Assembly: GCF_003946205.1 (NCBI RefSeq)
Contig: NZ_RHOS01000011.1
Span: 1 to 64,000, forward strand
DNA: 64,000 bases
From: Companilactobacillus keshanensis
GTDB taxonomy: Bacteria > Bacillota > Bacilli > Lactobacillales > Lactobacillaceae
Reading direction: 5' to 3'
Shown here: one piece after another, positions 26,732 through 34,777 of the stretch
Position numbering within the stretch: position 1 is the stretch's first letter
Layout of the letters: every line of letters begins with the position of its first letter
Made by a program: the position numbers and the translations under genes
Notes under the pieces: generated by a model
What the model was told of the DNA's origin: nothing
Databases searched by the model: none
The model's input: the letters and a program-made list of their open reading frames with translations, nothing else

Positions 26732-27965
26732 TCAAAACATGTTCTTTCCACAAATCTTCAATAATAGGAATCTTCTTAGCAGAAACTTCTGGAACACGTT
26801 TCTTAGATAATTCATCCATTGTCAAAGTATTGTTTTCTTTAGCTTGACCATTTAAATCATTAGTTATACTTGCTGGGACTTTGCTTCCAGAATATGGAGG
26901 AATAGCTGAACCATATTTGGCCTTCAAACGTTGTGTTTCTGCTTTCTTACTCAACATTGTATTAATAAGAACAGCAGCAGCTGCTTTATTATCAGATGTC
27001 TTTGGAACAGCAAGATAACTGTAGTTACCTACGGTACCTTTATCAAACACAAATGTATGGGCGTCATCAGTAAACTTACCATCAGCTCTTTGAGTTGCGG
27101 CATACATTTGATTATATGAGAAAGTCATTGCAATTTGGTGATCGGCAAACATTTTATCCATTTGAGCACTTGTCTTAGGATATGTCTTACCTTCTTGCCA
27201 TAGATATGGTTTCAATTCATTTAGATAATCTAAACTTGGTTTGATAGCCTTGTAAACACCTGCTTTAGTTGCTGGTGCTTTGTTGATAGCATCAAAACCG
27301 ACTGTTTCATAAATAATGTTTCTAACGAAAGCACTACCAGTAAAGTCTGGTGGAGCAACATATGTTAGCTTGCCAGGATTCTCTTTAGCCCATGAAAGTA
27401 ATTTATCTGAACTAGTTGGATAGTCCCCGTTAAACATTTGTTTACTACCGATCATAACCAATTGGGCATTTCCGAAAGGAACTTCCATATTGTTGATCTT
27501 TGTACCCATATCACTCTTAGCATCAGGATCGCTACCTGAAATGTAAGTCTTCATATTTGGAATCAAAGAATTATCTAAATTGCCAGATAATAGTGATAGT
27601 TTTTTAGCTGTTAAGAAATTTTCACCATTGATCCAAACAACATCAATGTTTCCAGATTTCTTATTTGCCTCTTTTTCATTAGTCAACTTCTTAAGAATAT
27701 CTTCAATATTCATTGGAACACGTTTAACTTTGATACCCTTTTCTTTCATCATTGGAGTAACAACATCGTCAACCCAACGATTTTGTGTATCAGAGCCACC
27801 ATAACCATAGAAAGTTACAGTCTTACCTTTAGCTTCTTTCAAAGCTGTTTTATAGCTAGTTGGCATTTCTGATCCCTTAGAATCGTTACTCTTATTAGAG
27901 CAGCCACCTAATACAAACAAAGGAAGTAAAAACGCTAATAATACAATTAGCTTTTTGCCTCGCAT
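26721..27965 (-). CDS. ABC importer solute-binding lipoprotein, YnjB-like
   Basis: A 414-residue lipoprotein with lipobox VLGGC near residue 21. The mature part begins with KTVTFYGYGGSDTQNRWVDD, WINGENFLTAKK and TYVAPPDFTGSAFVRNIIYE (read in parts), the features of the YnjB (COG4134) family of family 1 solute-binding proteins. The ligand of this family is not established. It is the first gene of the importer block, with a GAGGGG ribosome site. Confidence 0.88.
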   Translation of the reverse strand: MRGKKLIVLLAFLLPLFVLGGCSNKSNDSKGSEMPTSYKTALKEAKGKTVTFYGYGGSDTQNRWVDDVVTPMMKEKGIKVKRVPMNIEDILKKLTNEKEANKKSGNIDVVWINGENFLTAKKLSLLSGNLDNSLIPNMKTYISGSDPDAKSDMGTKINNMEVPFGNAQLVMIGSKQMFNGDYPTSSDKLLSWAKENPGKLTYVAPPDFTGSAFVRNIIYETVGFDAINKAPATKAGVYKAIKPSLDYLNELKPYLWQEGKTYPKTSAQMDKMFADHQIAMTFSYNQMYAATQRADGKFTDDAHTFVFDKGTVGNYSYLAVPKTSDNKAAAAVLINTMLSKKAETQRLKAKYGSAIPPYSGSKVPASITNDLNGQAKENNTLTMDELSKKRVPEVSAKKIPIIEDLWKEHVLNAD

Positions 27966-27977
27966 AATATCCCCTCA

Positions 27978-28631
27978 CTATATCATTTTTTTATGTTGCC
28001 CAATTTTTTTAGGTATATATGTCAATAAGAAAAGAATTACACCAAAAATGGCGAATTTGATCGACAACGATGTCGACAAACCTTCAGTCAGAATATCTGA
28101 TGCCATGTAAGCATAGATAAAACAAGCTGGAAGCATTGTTAAACCCGAAATCGTTGAGAACTTCCAGAATCCCATTGGTGTCAATGCATAAGCATAGCTT
28201 TGCAAGGCATAAGGGAAAATTGGAACCAATCTTGTCAGAATTAAGAACGAAATACCATTCTCATTCACACCATTCATAATCTTATTAAAGGTAGGTTTAT
28301 CACCATATTTTTTTATTACAGCATCTCTAAGCAAAGTTCTGCCTAAAACAAATGAAATACTTGCCCCTACTGTGCTGCCAACAACGGTTAACAGTCCGCC
28401 CAAGAATCCACCATAGGCGATCCCGGCAACGATAGCCAATAATCCTCCTGGTAGCATAAAGACGGCCGTAATAATACACAATAGAATGAAAGCAAAGTAT
28501 CCAATAAAACCTTGCTCTTGAAACCAGGCCTGCATCGCCGAAACATTTTGCAGTTCATTGATCAAACCGGTTTCATAAAAGAAGATAATTCCTACGATCA
28601 TTAAACCAATAAAAATTACTACTTTTTTCAT
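27978..28631 (-). CDS. TVP38/TMEM64 (SNARE-associated/DedA-like) membrane protein, YdjX-like
   Basis: This 217-residue integral membrane protein has five to six helices. The conserved re-entrant core LPGGLLAIVAGIAYGGFLGGLLTVVGSTVGAS (read in parts) and FLILTRLVPIFPYALQSYAYAL, with its Arg and Pro, define the VTT domain. TVP38/DedA proteins are linked to lipid scrambling and export of small anions. It lies between a larger paralogue and the importer genes, as ydjX/ydjZ lie beside ynjB-D in Escherichia coli. Confidence 0.88.
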   Translation of the reverse strand: MKKVVIFIGLMIVGIIFFYETGLINELQNVSAMQAWFQEQGFIGYFAFILLCIITAVFMLPGGLLAIVAGIAYGGFLGGLLTVVGSTVGASISFVLGRTLLRDAVIKKYGDKPTFNKIMNGVNENGISFLILTRLVPIFPYALQSYAYALTPMGFWKFSTISGLTMLPACFIYAYMASDILTEGLSTSLSIKFAIFGVILFLLTYIPKKIGQHKKMI

Positions 28632-28664
28632 TCCTACACCTCATAATCACAGTCACACTATCAA

Positions 28665-29804
28665 TTATTTGGACATATTTAATTTTTTGTTTTGTTGTTT
28701 ATTCATCATTACTTTACGTACGACCATTGAAACTACGATCAAGATAATGAATGAGATCAAGCCCATAAACATCAACATCTTGCTTCCGCCCAAGCTTCCT
28801 CCAACGAATGAATAAACAATAGTAGCTGGTAACTGACCAATTCCGGTAGCAATCATAAACTTGCCAACTTTCATATCAGTGAAACCTGCACCATAACTTA
28901 CTTCGTCAAAAGAAACAAACGGTAGTAAACGTAAAATCACAATTGTATAATCACCATACTCATCGAAAAATCCATCCATTTTTGCTAGAGCACGTTTTGT
29001 GATTATTTTTTCAGCTAACGGACGGCCGATACCTCTGGCAATGTAAAAGCACAATAATGCACCCAACATAGCACTACCCCAGGATAATGCAGCACCAAAG
29101 TACCATCCGTATAGATACGCATTAGCAAATGTTAGAACAAATGCTGGAAGTGGAGCCAAAACAGATTGGAAAACCATCAATAATGTTGAAATTAAAGGTC
29201 CCCACATACCAAAGCTATCAATATAATCTCTGACACCTTTAATATCTAATTTTGCTAATAAAGCAGTCATTGTATCAATGAAATCTTTATAAGCCGGGAT
29301 CCAGTAATAAAAACCGATCAAAAGACCTAGGAAAACAAGAGTCAAAACTAAACTAATCTTACTTTGAGTAGTTAATTTATTAATCTTATCTCCAGATTCA
29401 ATTTTAGCAATCGGATGTTTTTTACTATCAACATATAAAGCAATTAACCAAACAATCAAAACGGCAAAGATAATTCCAGAAGTGACCCCAAACGACCACT
29501 GTGCATGGAATAATTCACGAACTGTTGCTCCCAGAACAACAATTAATGGTTGCCATCTATATGTCATTAATAGTAATAGGAATGTGACGACTGTAATACC
29601 CAGTGTTTCTGGGAATCTAAAGATTGCCCAGTTTTGTTGCAGATGTTTACCATAATACATGTAACAAAGATAAACAATTATCGCCACTATAGGTATTATC
29701 CACCCTAAAGGAATACGCATTTGCAGCCAAGTGGATTTCCAAGCCATTAAAGAACAAAGAATACCTATGACGACTCCGTTATAAAGAATCCGTAACCTTG
29801 TCAT
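28665..29804 (-). CDS. TVP38/TMEM64 membrane protein with an extra N-terminal helical domain, YdjZ-like
   Basis: A 379-residue protein with two parts. An N-terminal block of four helices (about 5-130) and one helix near 155 are not part of the usual VTT fold. The C-terminal VTT domain (about 190-360) shows LAPLPAFVLTFANAYLYGWYFGAALSWGSAMLGA (read in parts) and ILRLLPFVSFDEVSYGAGF. The pairing of a short and an extended VTT protein in one operon suggests a heteromeric membrane complex. Confidence 0.85.
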   Translation of the reverse strand: MTRLRILYNGVVIGILCSLMAWKSTWLQMRIPLGWIIPIVAIIVYLCYMYYGKHLQQNWAIFRFPETLGITVVTFLLLLMTYRWQPLIVVLGATVRELFHAQWSFGVTSGIIFAVLIVWLIALYVDSKKHPIAKIESGDKINKLTTQSKISLVLTLVFLGLLIGFYYWIPAYKDFIDTMTALLAKLDIKGVRDYIDSFGMWGPLISTLLMVFQSVLAPLPAFVLTFANAYLYGWYFGAALSWGSAMLGALLCFYIARGIGRPLAEKIITKRALAKMDGFFDEYGDYTIVILRLLPFVSFDEVSYGAGFTDMKVGKFMIATGIGQLPATIVYSFVGGSLGGSKMLMFMGLISFIILIVVSMVVRKVMMNKQQNKKLNMSK

Positions 29805-29819
29805 CTAATTATCTCCTCT

Positions 29820-30452
29820 TTATTTAACTTGCATAATAACTTTAACTTGTTTGCCATCCTTTGGTAGAACACTTGATTTACCAGTGAAATGTTCGCCATA
29901 TGATGATCCATATTTAGAACCTGAAACAGTACCTACAGCACAGCTATCGAAACATAGAACACAACCAGTCTTCATCTTGTTATTCATAGCCATGTTTCCA
30001 CCAAACTTGAAACCAAGATCTTTAACATCTTTACCATTAACTTGAACAGCTTTTTCTGCTCTCATTTTCTTACCATTAATTACGAAATAAACTTGAACTT
30101 TTGTACCTTTAACCTTTGTACCTGGTTTTGATTCCTTTGTTACATTATCGCCAGGTTTTGCGCCAAACTTCTTTAAATCGTTATAAACTGTTTTTGGCTG
30201 TACATCAGTTTTCAAAAGTGATTTGTTACCATTTGTTCCATCAACATTAACGATTACGTGACGTGTGCCTTGTGTAAAGTAAGTTCCGTTAACTGTTGTT
30301 AACATTGTAATTGTTTTTTTCTTTTTGTTCATTTGAATCGGATTATCTGATGATAACTTGGCTGCTTGTGCTGTAACATCTGAAACGGCAAACATGCCAA
30401 TAATTACCAACAGACTAGCAAAAAAGCTAATTAATAGACTTTTTTTCTTCAT
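29820..30452 (-). CDS. Exported YdjY-domain-like protein with CxxCxxxC cluster
   Basis: A 210-residue protein with a signal peptide ending near AQAA (residue 31) and no lipobox. The body is beta-rich and basic. Near the C-terminus it has C164-V-L-C167-F-D-S-C171, a possible metal or Fe-S ligand set as in the YdjY domain (a putative 4Fe-4S protein) of the enterobacterial ydjXYZ-ynj locus. It lies between the exported sulfurtransferase and the TVP38 pair, so it may carry sulfur or electrons outside the membrane. The family assignment is partly from synteny. Confidence 0.65.
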   Translation of the reverse strand: MKKKSLLISFFASLLVIIGMFAVSDVTAQAAKLSSDNPIQMNKKKKTITMLTTVNGTYFTQGTRHVIVNVDGTNGNKSLLKTDVQPKTVYNDLKKFGAKPGDNVTKESKPGTKVKGTKVQVYFVINGKKMRAEKAVQVNGKDVKDLGFKFGGNMAMNNKMKTGCVLCFDSCAVGTVSGSKYGSSYGEHFTGKSSVLPKDGKQVKVIMQVK

Positions 30453-30471
30453 TAAAGTATACCCCTATATT

Positions 30472-31512
30472 TTATTTAAGAATTTTAACATCCTTTGAAC
30501 GTGGATCTCCTACTTGAACTTGATACTTAGATGGGTTCTTCTTATGAGCTTTGTCCCATGCGAACCAACCGCCATCATATACATGAACATTCTTCCAGCC
30601 AGCTTGGTATGTAATAAAGAAGGCTGTAGTTGCACGCCAACCAGTACCACAATAGAAGTCAATATTACTGTCTGACTTAATGCCCCATTTTTCCCATGTT
30701 GGAGCTAGATCAGCAGCTGATTTAACAGTGCCATCTTTATTTAATAAGTAAGCTACATCGGCACTTGTCTTACTTGACTTAGCATAAACAGCACCCTTTG
30801 GTTCACCCTTGTCTTTGATGTATGAGTAACCACTAGTCTTACCAGTGAATTCTTTCCATGAACGAGTACTTGCTAAAATAACATTAGGATCTTCTTTTTG
30901 TTGCTTCTTGAAATCAGCAGGTGTCTTGATTTCATATTTGGCATTTTCTGGATTCTTATCGCCAAAGTCTTTAGCTACAGTAACTTTCTTAGCTACACCC
31001 TTTTGTACTTTATAATTTCCTTTAGTCCAGCCATTGTATCCACCGTCTACGATTTTGATATTATTAACACCGGAAGTGAATGCTGCAAAGGCAACTCTTG
31101 AAGCAGCATTGACGTCTGTTGAATAGACGATCAATGTTGTTTTACTTGTAACACCATTCTTTAATAGAAGCTTTTGGATCTTACTTGTTGATAGAAGGTT
31201 CCATTGATTTGCTTCTGATTCAACAGAATTAGTATTAATGTGACGAGCACCAGGAATGTGACCCTTCTTAAAAGTCTTGTCATTACCATATGATGCTTCG
31301 AAGACTTTATAATTCTTAACATCTGTCTTTCCATTAATTACTTTGTTTGTCCATTTAGGACTAACGAATACTCTTGGACCGTCAGTTTGTTCTGTGTCGT
31401 CGTTTGATGCAATTGCATCAGCACTAACATTAGTAGTGTGCAATGCGGCAGCCAAACTAACACCAGCCAAAAGCACTGTTGCTGTTAAGAAAAGTTTTTT
31501 GAACTTTTTCAT
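30472..31512 (-). CDS. Exported two-domain thiosulfate sulfurtransferase, YnjE-like
   Basis: This 346-residue exported rhodanese has a signal peptide cleaved near VSADA. An inactive N-terminal rhodanese domain (about 45-165: VFEASYGNDKTFKKGHIPGA in parts) is followed by a catalytic domain (about 180-335) with active loop C288-G-T-G-W-R-A-T. The CGTGWRA loop and YDGGWFAW are characteristic of YnjE. It transfers sulfane sulfur outside the cell. It is the first gene of the operon. The ATG at 31512 follows GGGGGAA; a TTG 15 nt upstream lies inside that ribosome site and is rejected. Confidence 0.9.
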   Translation of the reverse strand: MKKFKKLFLTATVLLAGVSLAAALHTTNVSADAIASNDDTEQTDGPRVFVSPKWTNKVINGKTDVKNYKVFEASYGNDKTFKKGHIPGARHINTNSVESEANQWNLLSTSKIQKLLLKNGVTSKTTLIVYSTDVNAASRVAFAAFTSGVNNIKIVDGGYNGWTKGNYKVQKGVAKKVTVAKDFGDKNPENAKYEIKTPADFKKQQKEDPNVILASTRSWKEFTGKTSGYSYIKDKGEPKGAVYAKSSKTSADVAYLLNKDGTVKSAADLAPTWEKWGIKSDSNIDFYCGTGWRATTAFFITYQAGWKNVHVYDGGWFAWDKAHKKNPSKYQVQVGDPRSKDVKILK

Positions 31513-31663
31513 AGCCAATTCCCCCAATTTTTTTATAAGTTCATTACAAAAAGAAAAAATTTACAAAAATTGCATTAATGCCAAAAATTTGTTCTAAAAT
31601 TTACCCAGATTCAAATTAAAAAACGTGTTCTTGATCCGCGAACAATCTTTGTTAATTTCTTCA

Positions 31664-31683
31664 TTTGTAGCGCTTCCATTATA
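31664..31683 (-). promoter_or_regulatory. Operon promoter -10 with overlapping cre-like site
   Basis: On the minus strand a consensus TATAAT (31678-31683) is immediately followed by ATGGAAGCGCTACAAA, which matches a 16-base cre consensus at 14 positions. CcpA bound there would block initiation of the 14-gene operon about 150 nt upstream of its first gene. The -35 is weak. Confidence 0.45.
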
Positions 31684-31856
31684 TCATCTCTAAAAAAATA
31701 TTAATACACTGTAAGCAAATTAGTTGACAATTTGTCATTTTTGACCATTTTTACTGAACACGTCTCTAGTTTACTTTGACAATTCCTTTATTAAGATAAA
31801 AATCAGTTACTGAAAATGTATCACAAGTTCACACTCTGTACTAAATGGCTGAACAC

Positions 31857-31883
31857 AAAAAAACGATACCGAAGTATCGTTAA
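31857..31883 (-). terminator. Orphan minus-strand terminator with UUCG loop
   Basis: AACGATAC-TTCG-GTATCGTT is followed by TTTTTTTG on the minus strand, an exceptionally stable UUCG-capped hairpin. It lies 310 nt past the arsR stop and about 175 nt before the operon promoter. No open frame lies in between; it may end an arsR read-through transcript or a small RNA. Confidence 0.8.
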
Positions 31884-32192
31884 ACAAAACACGTTAATTA
31901 TTATCGTTATAATGTACTATCGGCATGATAGTGTATCATCAATAAATTTCTTTTCTAAATAATAAATATTATTAAGTGTATACGATCGATTACCACTACT
32001 ATAACTATTTTGTGAAAAGATTCGAAGTAGACAACGGGATAGAATTACTTCTTATTAATTCTTACATTGATTTTGTCGGTTTAATTTTACTGCCGTAAGA
32101 ATTCAAACATCGTTACTCTTAAGTATTATTTCTTAAAATCCTTAATTATAGTCACATACAATAACTAAAATTTCCATTTGTGAATAACGTTT
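31884..32192 (-). other. Non-coding region between arsR and the orphan terminator
   Basis: About 310 bp of A/T-rich sequence with no open frame longer than a dozen codons on the minus strand. It holds an ACTATC-GGCA-TGATAGT hairpin near 31917 and a GTGAATA/TATTCAC hairpin overlapping the arsR stop at about 32179-32199. A small RNA ending at 31857 is possible but no clear promoter is seen. Confidence 0.35.
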
Positions 32193-32519
32193 TTATTCAC
32201 CATGTGTCTTCCCTCGCATAACATGATCGGCATGCTCTAGTGTTTCATCAATAACATCTAAAATATGTGGATCATTTAATTTGTAATAATTGGATTTACC
32301 GACTTTTTTGGTACTAACCAATTGATATTGTCTTAAAAGAGCTAATTGATGTGAAACGGCTGATTGTTCGATTTCAAGTAAATTGACGATCTCGCTGACA
32401 TTCATTTCTTTTTGTTCTAAAATATTGAGCATTTGCAACCTTATTGGATTATTGAGCATCCTTAATATTTTCTGTGATTCATCTAGTAGTTTTGGCTCAA
32501 TAAGTTTGATATCGTCCAA
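32193..32519 (-). CDS. ArsR/SmtB-family metal-sensing repressor with an alpha-5 zinc site
   Basis: A winged-helix repressor of about 108 residues with [13 protein letters not shown] and [19 protein letters not shown] (recognition helix). The C-terminal helix has D-P-H, ten residues, then H-A-D-H: the exact DxHx10HxxH pattern of the alpha-5 site in CzrA/SmtB/NmtR-type Zn, Co or Ni sensors. It is divergent from cadD. I choose the TTG at 32519, which has AGGAGG 7 nt upstream. An ATG at 32552 is in frame but lies inside the putative operator and has no ribosome site; if used, the protein is 119 residues. Confidence 0.88.
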   Translation of the reverse strand: MDDIKLIEPKLLDESQKILRMLNNPIRLQMLNILEQKEMNVSEIVNLLEIEQSAVSHQLALLRQYQLVSTKKVGKSNYYKLNDPHILDVIDETLEHADHVMRGKTHGE

Positions 32520-32533
32520 ATTGATTCCTCCTA

Positions 32534-32572
32534 CATATGTTGATGTTTTCATATGACAATGTTATCATATGA
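32534..32572. promoter_or_regulatory. cadD promoter with CATATG operator array
   Basis: Three CATATG hexamers start at 32534, 32550 and 32566, exactly 16 bp apart. The last two form the inverted repeat TCATATGA-CAATGTTA-TCATATGA within 32549-32572. The cadD promoter has TTGATG at 32540-32545, a 17-bp spacer and TATCAT at 32563-32568, so the operator covers the spacer and -10. This fits derepression of cadD when metal binds the divergent ArsR protein. Confidence 0.7.
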
Positions 32573-32597
32573 AATATATTTGAAACGAGGTAATAAA

Positions 32598-33194
32598 ATG
32601 TTAAAAGCTATTTTAACCGGTGTAACAGCATATATATCTACCAGTATAGACTATTTAATAATCTTGATGGTCATATTTGGGTCAACTAAACCAAAACAAA
32701 AATGGTTAGTTTACTTTGGAGATATCCTTGGAACTTCCATTCTAGTTATCAGCAGTTTGATCATGGCGTTTGTACTTGGGTTCATTCCTCAAGAATGGGT
32801 TTTAGGATTTCTAGGTTTAATTCCTATATTAATGGGACTAAAATTATTATTTTTTGGCGAAAATGACGACGATGATGCAGTTGAAAATGGCATGAATAGG
32901 CGTTCCAATGTAATCATAAACGTTGCTTTAATAACTGTTGCTACTTGTGGTGCCGACAATATAGGTATTTACGTACCGATCTTTGTTCAATCAAGTGTCA
33001 GCAGTTTAATAATTATCCTGATTACTTTCTTCTTCATGCTGACGTTATTTTGTTATATTGGATATTTATTAGTACGAATTCCTAAAGTGGCTGACATTTT
33101 AGAAAAATGGGGTAAGTATATTACTGCAATCGTATATATTGGAATTGGATTATTTATCTTGATTGAAAGTGGTACTTTTGAACATATCTTTTAG
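32598..33194 (+). CDS. cadD: CadD-family cadmium resistance transporter
   Basis: This protein of about 198 residues is an integral membrane transporter of the LysE-related CadD family. The N-terminus ILTGVTAYISTSIDYLIILMVIF has the conserved TSIDYL motif, GDILGTSILV follows, and VATCGADNIGIYVPIF is the second family signature. An acidic cytosolic loop (GENDDDDAVENG) separates the two halves. The ATG at 32598 has a CGAGG ribosome site. The frame is open upstream, but that stretch contains the promoter. It probably exports Cd or Zn. Confidence 0.9.
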   Translation: MLKAILTGVTAYISTSIDYLIILMVIFGSTKPKQKWLVYFGDILGTSILVISSLIMAFVLGFIPQEWVLGFLGLIPILMGLKLLFFGENDDDDAVENGMNRRSNVIINVALITVATCGADNIGIYVPIFVQSSVSSLIIILITFFFMLTLFCYIGYLLVRIPKVADILEKWGKYITAIVYIGIGLFILIESGTFEHIF

Positions 33195-33289
33195 ATGATT
33201 AATTTTGTTAAAGAATATTTTATTAAGTGGATGAGGCTTATTCGTTTGCCAAATCATTAGAAATTCGTTATTATTGTAAGGAACGTTTT

Positions 33290-33654
33290 GGGGGCGTTCT
33301 GGATTCGACATGTGTAGTAGCGTGTGGGTCGCACTTCGGTTTTCGTGTCCCGTAAAAACACACAGTTTATTATAACTGCAAAAAATAATAATTCATACGC
33401 ATTAGCTGCCTAAAAACAGTCTAAGCGTGATCCGTCTGATTTTGCTCAAGGGTCAGAGCCGGGTCTCAAATTAATTGAGCTACGTTTGATTTGTCCAGCC
33501 TGAACAAGTTAAAAAGAGATTAATCGGGGTTAGCCGCTATGGCTAGCCAGGTTGTGCGGCGTTCATAGCGGCGAAATTTTAAATAGTACAACTATGAGTG
33601 TAGAAGCTCGCATTGCATTATGCTTGGACAGGGGTTCGATTCCCCTCGCCTCCA
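33290..33654 (+). ncRNA. ssrA: tmRNA (transfer-messenger RNA)
   Basis: Starts GGGGGCGTTCTGGATTCGACA-like and ends with the tRNA-like T-arm GGTTCGATTCCCC and acceptor strand CGCCTCC-A. The 7-bp acceptor stem GGGGGCG/CGCCTCC (one G-T pair) fixes both ends; the CCA is not encoded. The tag frame at 33378-33413 reads AKNNNSYALAA followed by TAA. Pseudoknot-rich GC segments lie downstream (33420-33570). It rescues stalled ribosomes with SmpB. Its 3' end is a common phage attachment site, and a prophage remnant follows. Confidence 0.97.
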
Positions 33655-33752
33655 TTTTCAGTATTTTAACCAATTTCATAGGTCTTGATATCGTTGATAA
33701 ATGTACGTTTAGGAATTCAAAAGCTTCAATAAGCTTCAATATTTTTGATTAA

Positions 33753-33773
33753 TCCGGACATTATCCGGACACA
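33753..33773 (+). repeat. Short tandem repeat ATCCGGACA x2
   Basis: ATCCGGACA occurs twice with a TT spacer about 100 bp after the tmRNA. It may be an integrase-binding arm site or the tail of a lost integrase gene; the sequence alone does not decide. Confidence 0.35.
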
Positions 33774-33809
33774 ACAAACACAATTACATCGCGAGGGCCT
33801 TAATCAATC

Positions 33810-33840
33810 GTTAGTCGTATATGACTAGCGATTTTTATTT
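33810..33840 (+). terminator. Possible terminator of ssrA
   Basis: CGTTAGTC pairs with GACTAGCG around GTATAT and is followed by ATTTTTATTTT on the plus strand, 155 nt after the tmRNA. Confidence 0.5.
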
Positions 33841-33843
33841 TAA

Positions 33844-33886
33844 AAAAGATCCTCAATCGCAATTATACGACTGAGGATCTTTTATG
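33844..33886. terminator. Bidirectional terminator
   Basis: AAAAGATCCTCAATCG pairs with CGACTGAGGATCTTTT. It closes the fic and 43-residue gene pair on the minus strand. Confidence 0.85.
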
Positions 33887-33932
33887 TTAGACAATCTTTA
33901 ACTTGATCTAATACTGTGAAATTATTAATCAT

Positions 33933-34064
33933 TTACTGAGTAGATAACTTTTTTAAAGCGTCAATTACACTGGTTTGACTTAAAATTTCTTTTAATGCAT
34001 TTTTTTTGTTTTCTTTAACTTGAACTTCAGTGTAAATATTAGAAACTTTTACAATTTTATTCAT
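33933..34064 (-). CDS. 43-residue protein translationally coupled to the Fic-like gene
   Basis: A short gene whose ATG overlaps the Fic stop codon (ATGA). A GAGAGG ribosome site lies in the Fic tail. The product starts MNKIVKVSNIYTEVQVKEN and ends LKKLSTQ. It is basic and helical, with no membrane segment. Coupling to a Fic/Doc-like gene suggests a partner, possibly an antitoxin, but in known Doc and Fic modules the antitoxin usually precedes the toxin. No family is recognised. Confidence 0.6.
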   Translation of the reverse strand: MNKIVKVSNIYTEVQVKENKKNALKEILSQTSVIDALKKLSTQ

Positions 34065-34762
34065 TTTGATTTACCTCTCATAATAAAATTTTTCGTAGTT
34101 CGTTCAATATCATAACTAACATTATCAATTATGAACATGTAGACATCATACTCCGAACATCTTCCGTTAGCAATTCTTATAGAAATTTTTTCATACAAAT
34201 CCGATTTATCTTGTCCATTATCAAAAATGTAAAAATTCAAATACAAAAACATTAGTGCGGCAATTAATCCCGTACGCTTATTACCATTAGAAAACGCTTG
34301 ATAGTAAGCTGTTCTATACCAATACTTTGCTGCTTTATGAGCAATCGAAGGACTAGTATCTAAATCAAAACAAAAAGAATCTCTGACAGAACTTACGGTG
34401 TAATCCAGTGTACTACTATCAGTAACTCCTCTTTTGCCATAAACTCCATCTTCTTTAAAAATATCCTGTGCAGCTTCATTATATTCAATCATATCATCCA
34501 TGTTCAAATATATAGTTTCAATACCCATAATTAAGTATTTCTTTAATACCTTACCATCTAACTCTACTATTATTTCACCATGTTCATTATCCACCGGTTC
34601 ACTAGAAACGGTTAGTTTCTTGTCACTGAGATTTTTATATTGTCTATGCATCTGACGTTGTAATATATACAACAAATCTTTAATTTCTTTCTCTGATTGA
34701 TAGGTCCAATAAATTACACCTTGATACCTTACTTTTTTATATAGTATTTTGAAGTCTTTCAT
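34061..34762 (-). CDS. Fic/Doc-family protein with substituted catalytic histidine
   Basis: A 233-residue protein. The C-terminal half (about 105-190) is Doc-like: GKRGVTDSSTLDYTVSSVRD, then a Fic loop reading Q155-A-F-S-N-G-N-K-R-T-G. The family loop is HxFx(D/A)GNKRT, so the catalytic His is Gln and the acidic residue is Asn, while the phosphate-binding GNKRT is intact. Residues 1-100 form a separate N-terminal domain. It probably lacks standard AMP- or phosphotransferase activity. It has no ribosome site and starts right at a predicted transcript start, so it is probably leaderless. Confidence 0.8.
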   Translation of the reverse strand: MKDFKILYKKVRYQGVIYWTYQSEKEIKDLLYILQRQMHRQYKNLSDKKLTVSSEPVDNEHGEIIVELDGKVLKKYLIMGIETIYLNMDDMIEYNEAAQDIFKEDGVYGKRGVTDSSTLDYTVSSVRDSFCFDLDTSPSIAHKAAKYWYRTAYYQAFSNGNKRTGLIAALMFLYLNFYIFDNGQDKSDLYEKISIRIANGRCSEYDVYMFIIDNVSYDIERTTKNFIMRGKSK

Positions 34763-34768
34763 TTTACT

Positions 34769-34777
34769 ATTATATCA
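34769..34777 (-). promoter_or_regulatory. Extended -10 promoter of the Fic-like gene
   Basis: TGATATAAT on the minus strand (extended -10, fully matching) lies 6 nt before the ATG and begins in the T-run of the preceding terminator. Transcription would start at or within a base of the ATG. Confidence 0.6.

Noticed and set aside
33552-33752. Open frame overlapping the tmRNA 3' half
   Set aside because: It lies within the tmRNA and the presumed attachment site; there is no coding evidence.
33700-33800. Integrase gene remnant next to ssrA
   Set aside because: A short frame on the minus strand ends CPDNVRINQKY before a stop, but it is too short and interrupted to call an integrase.
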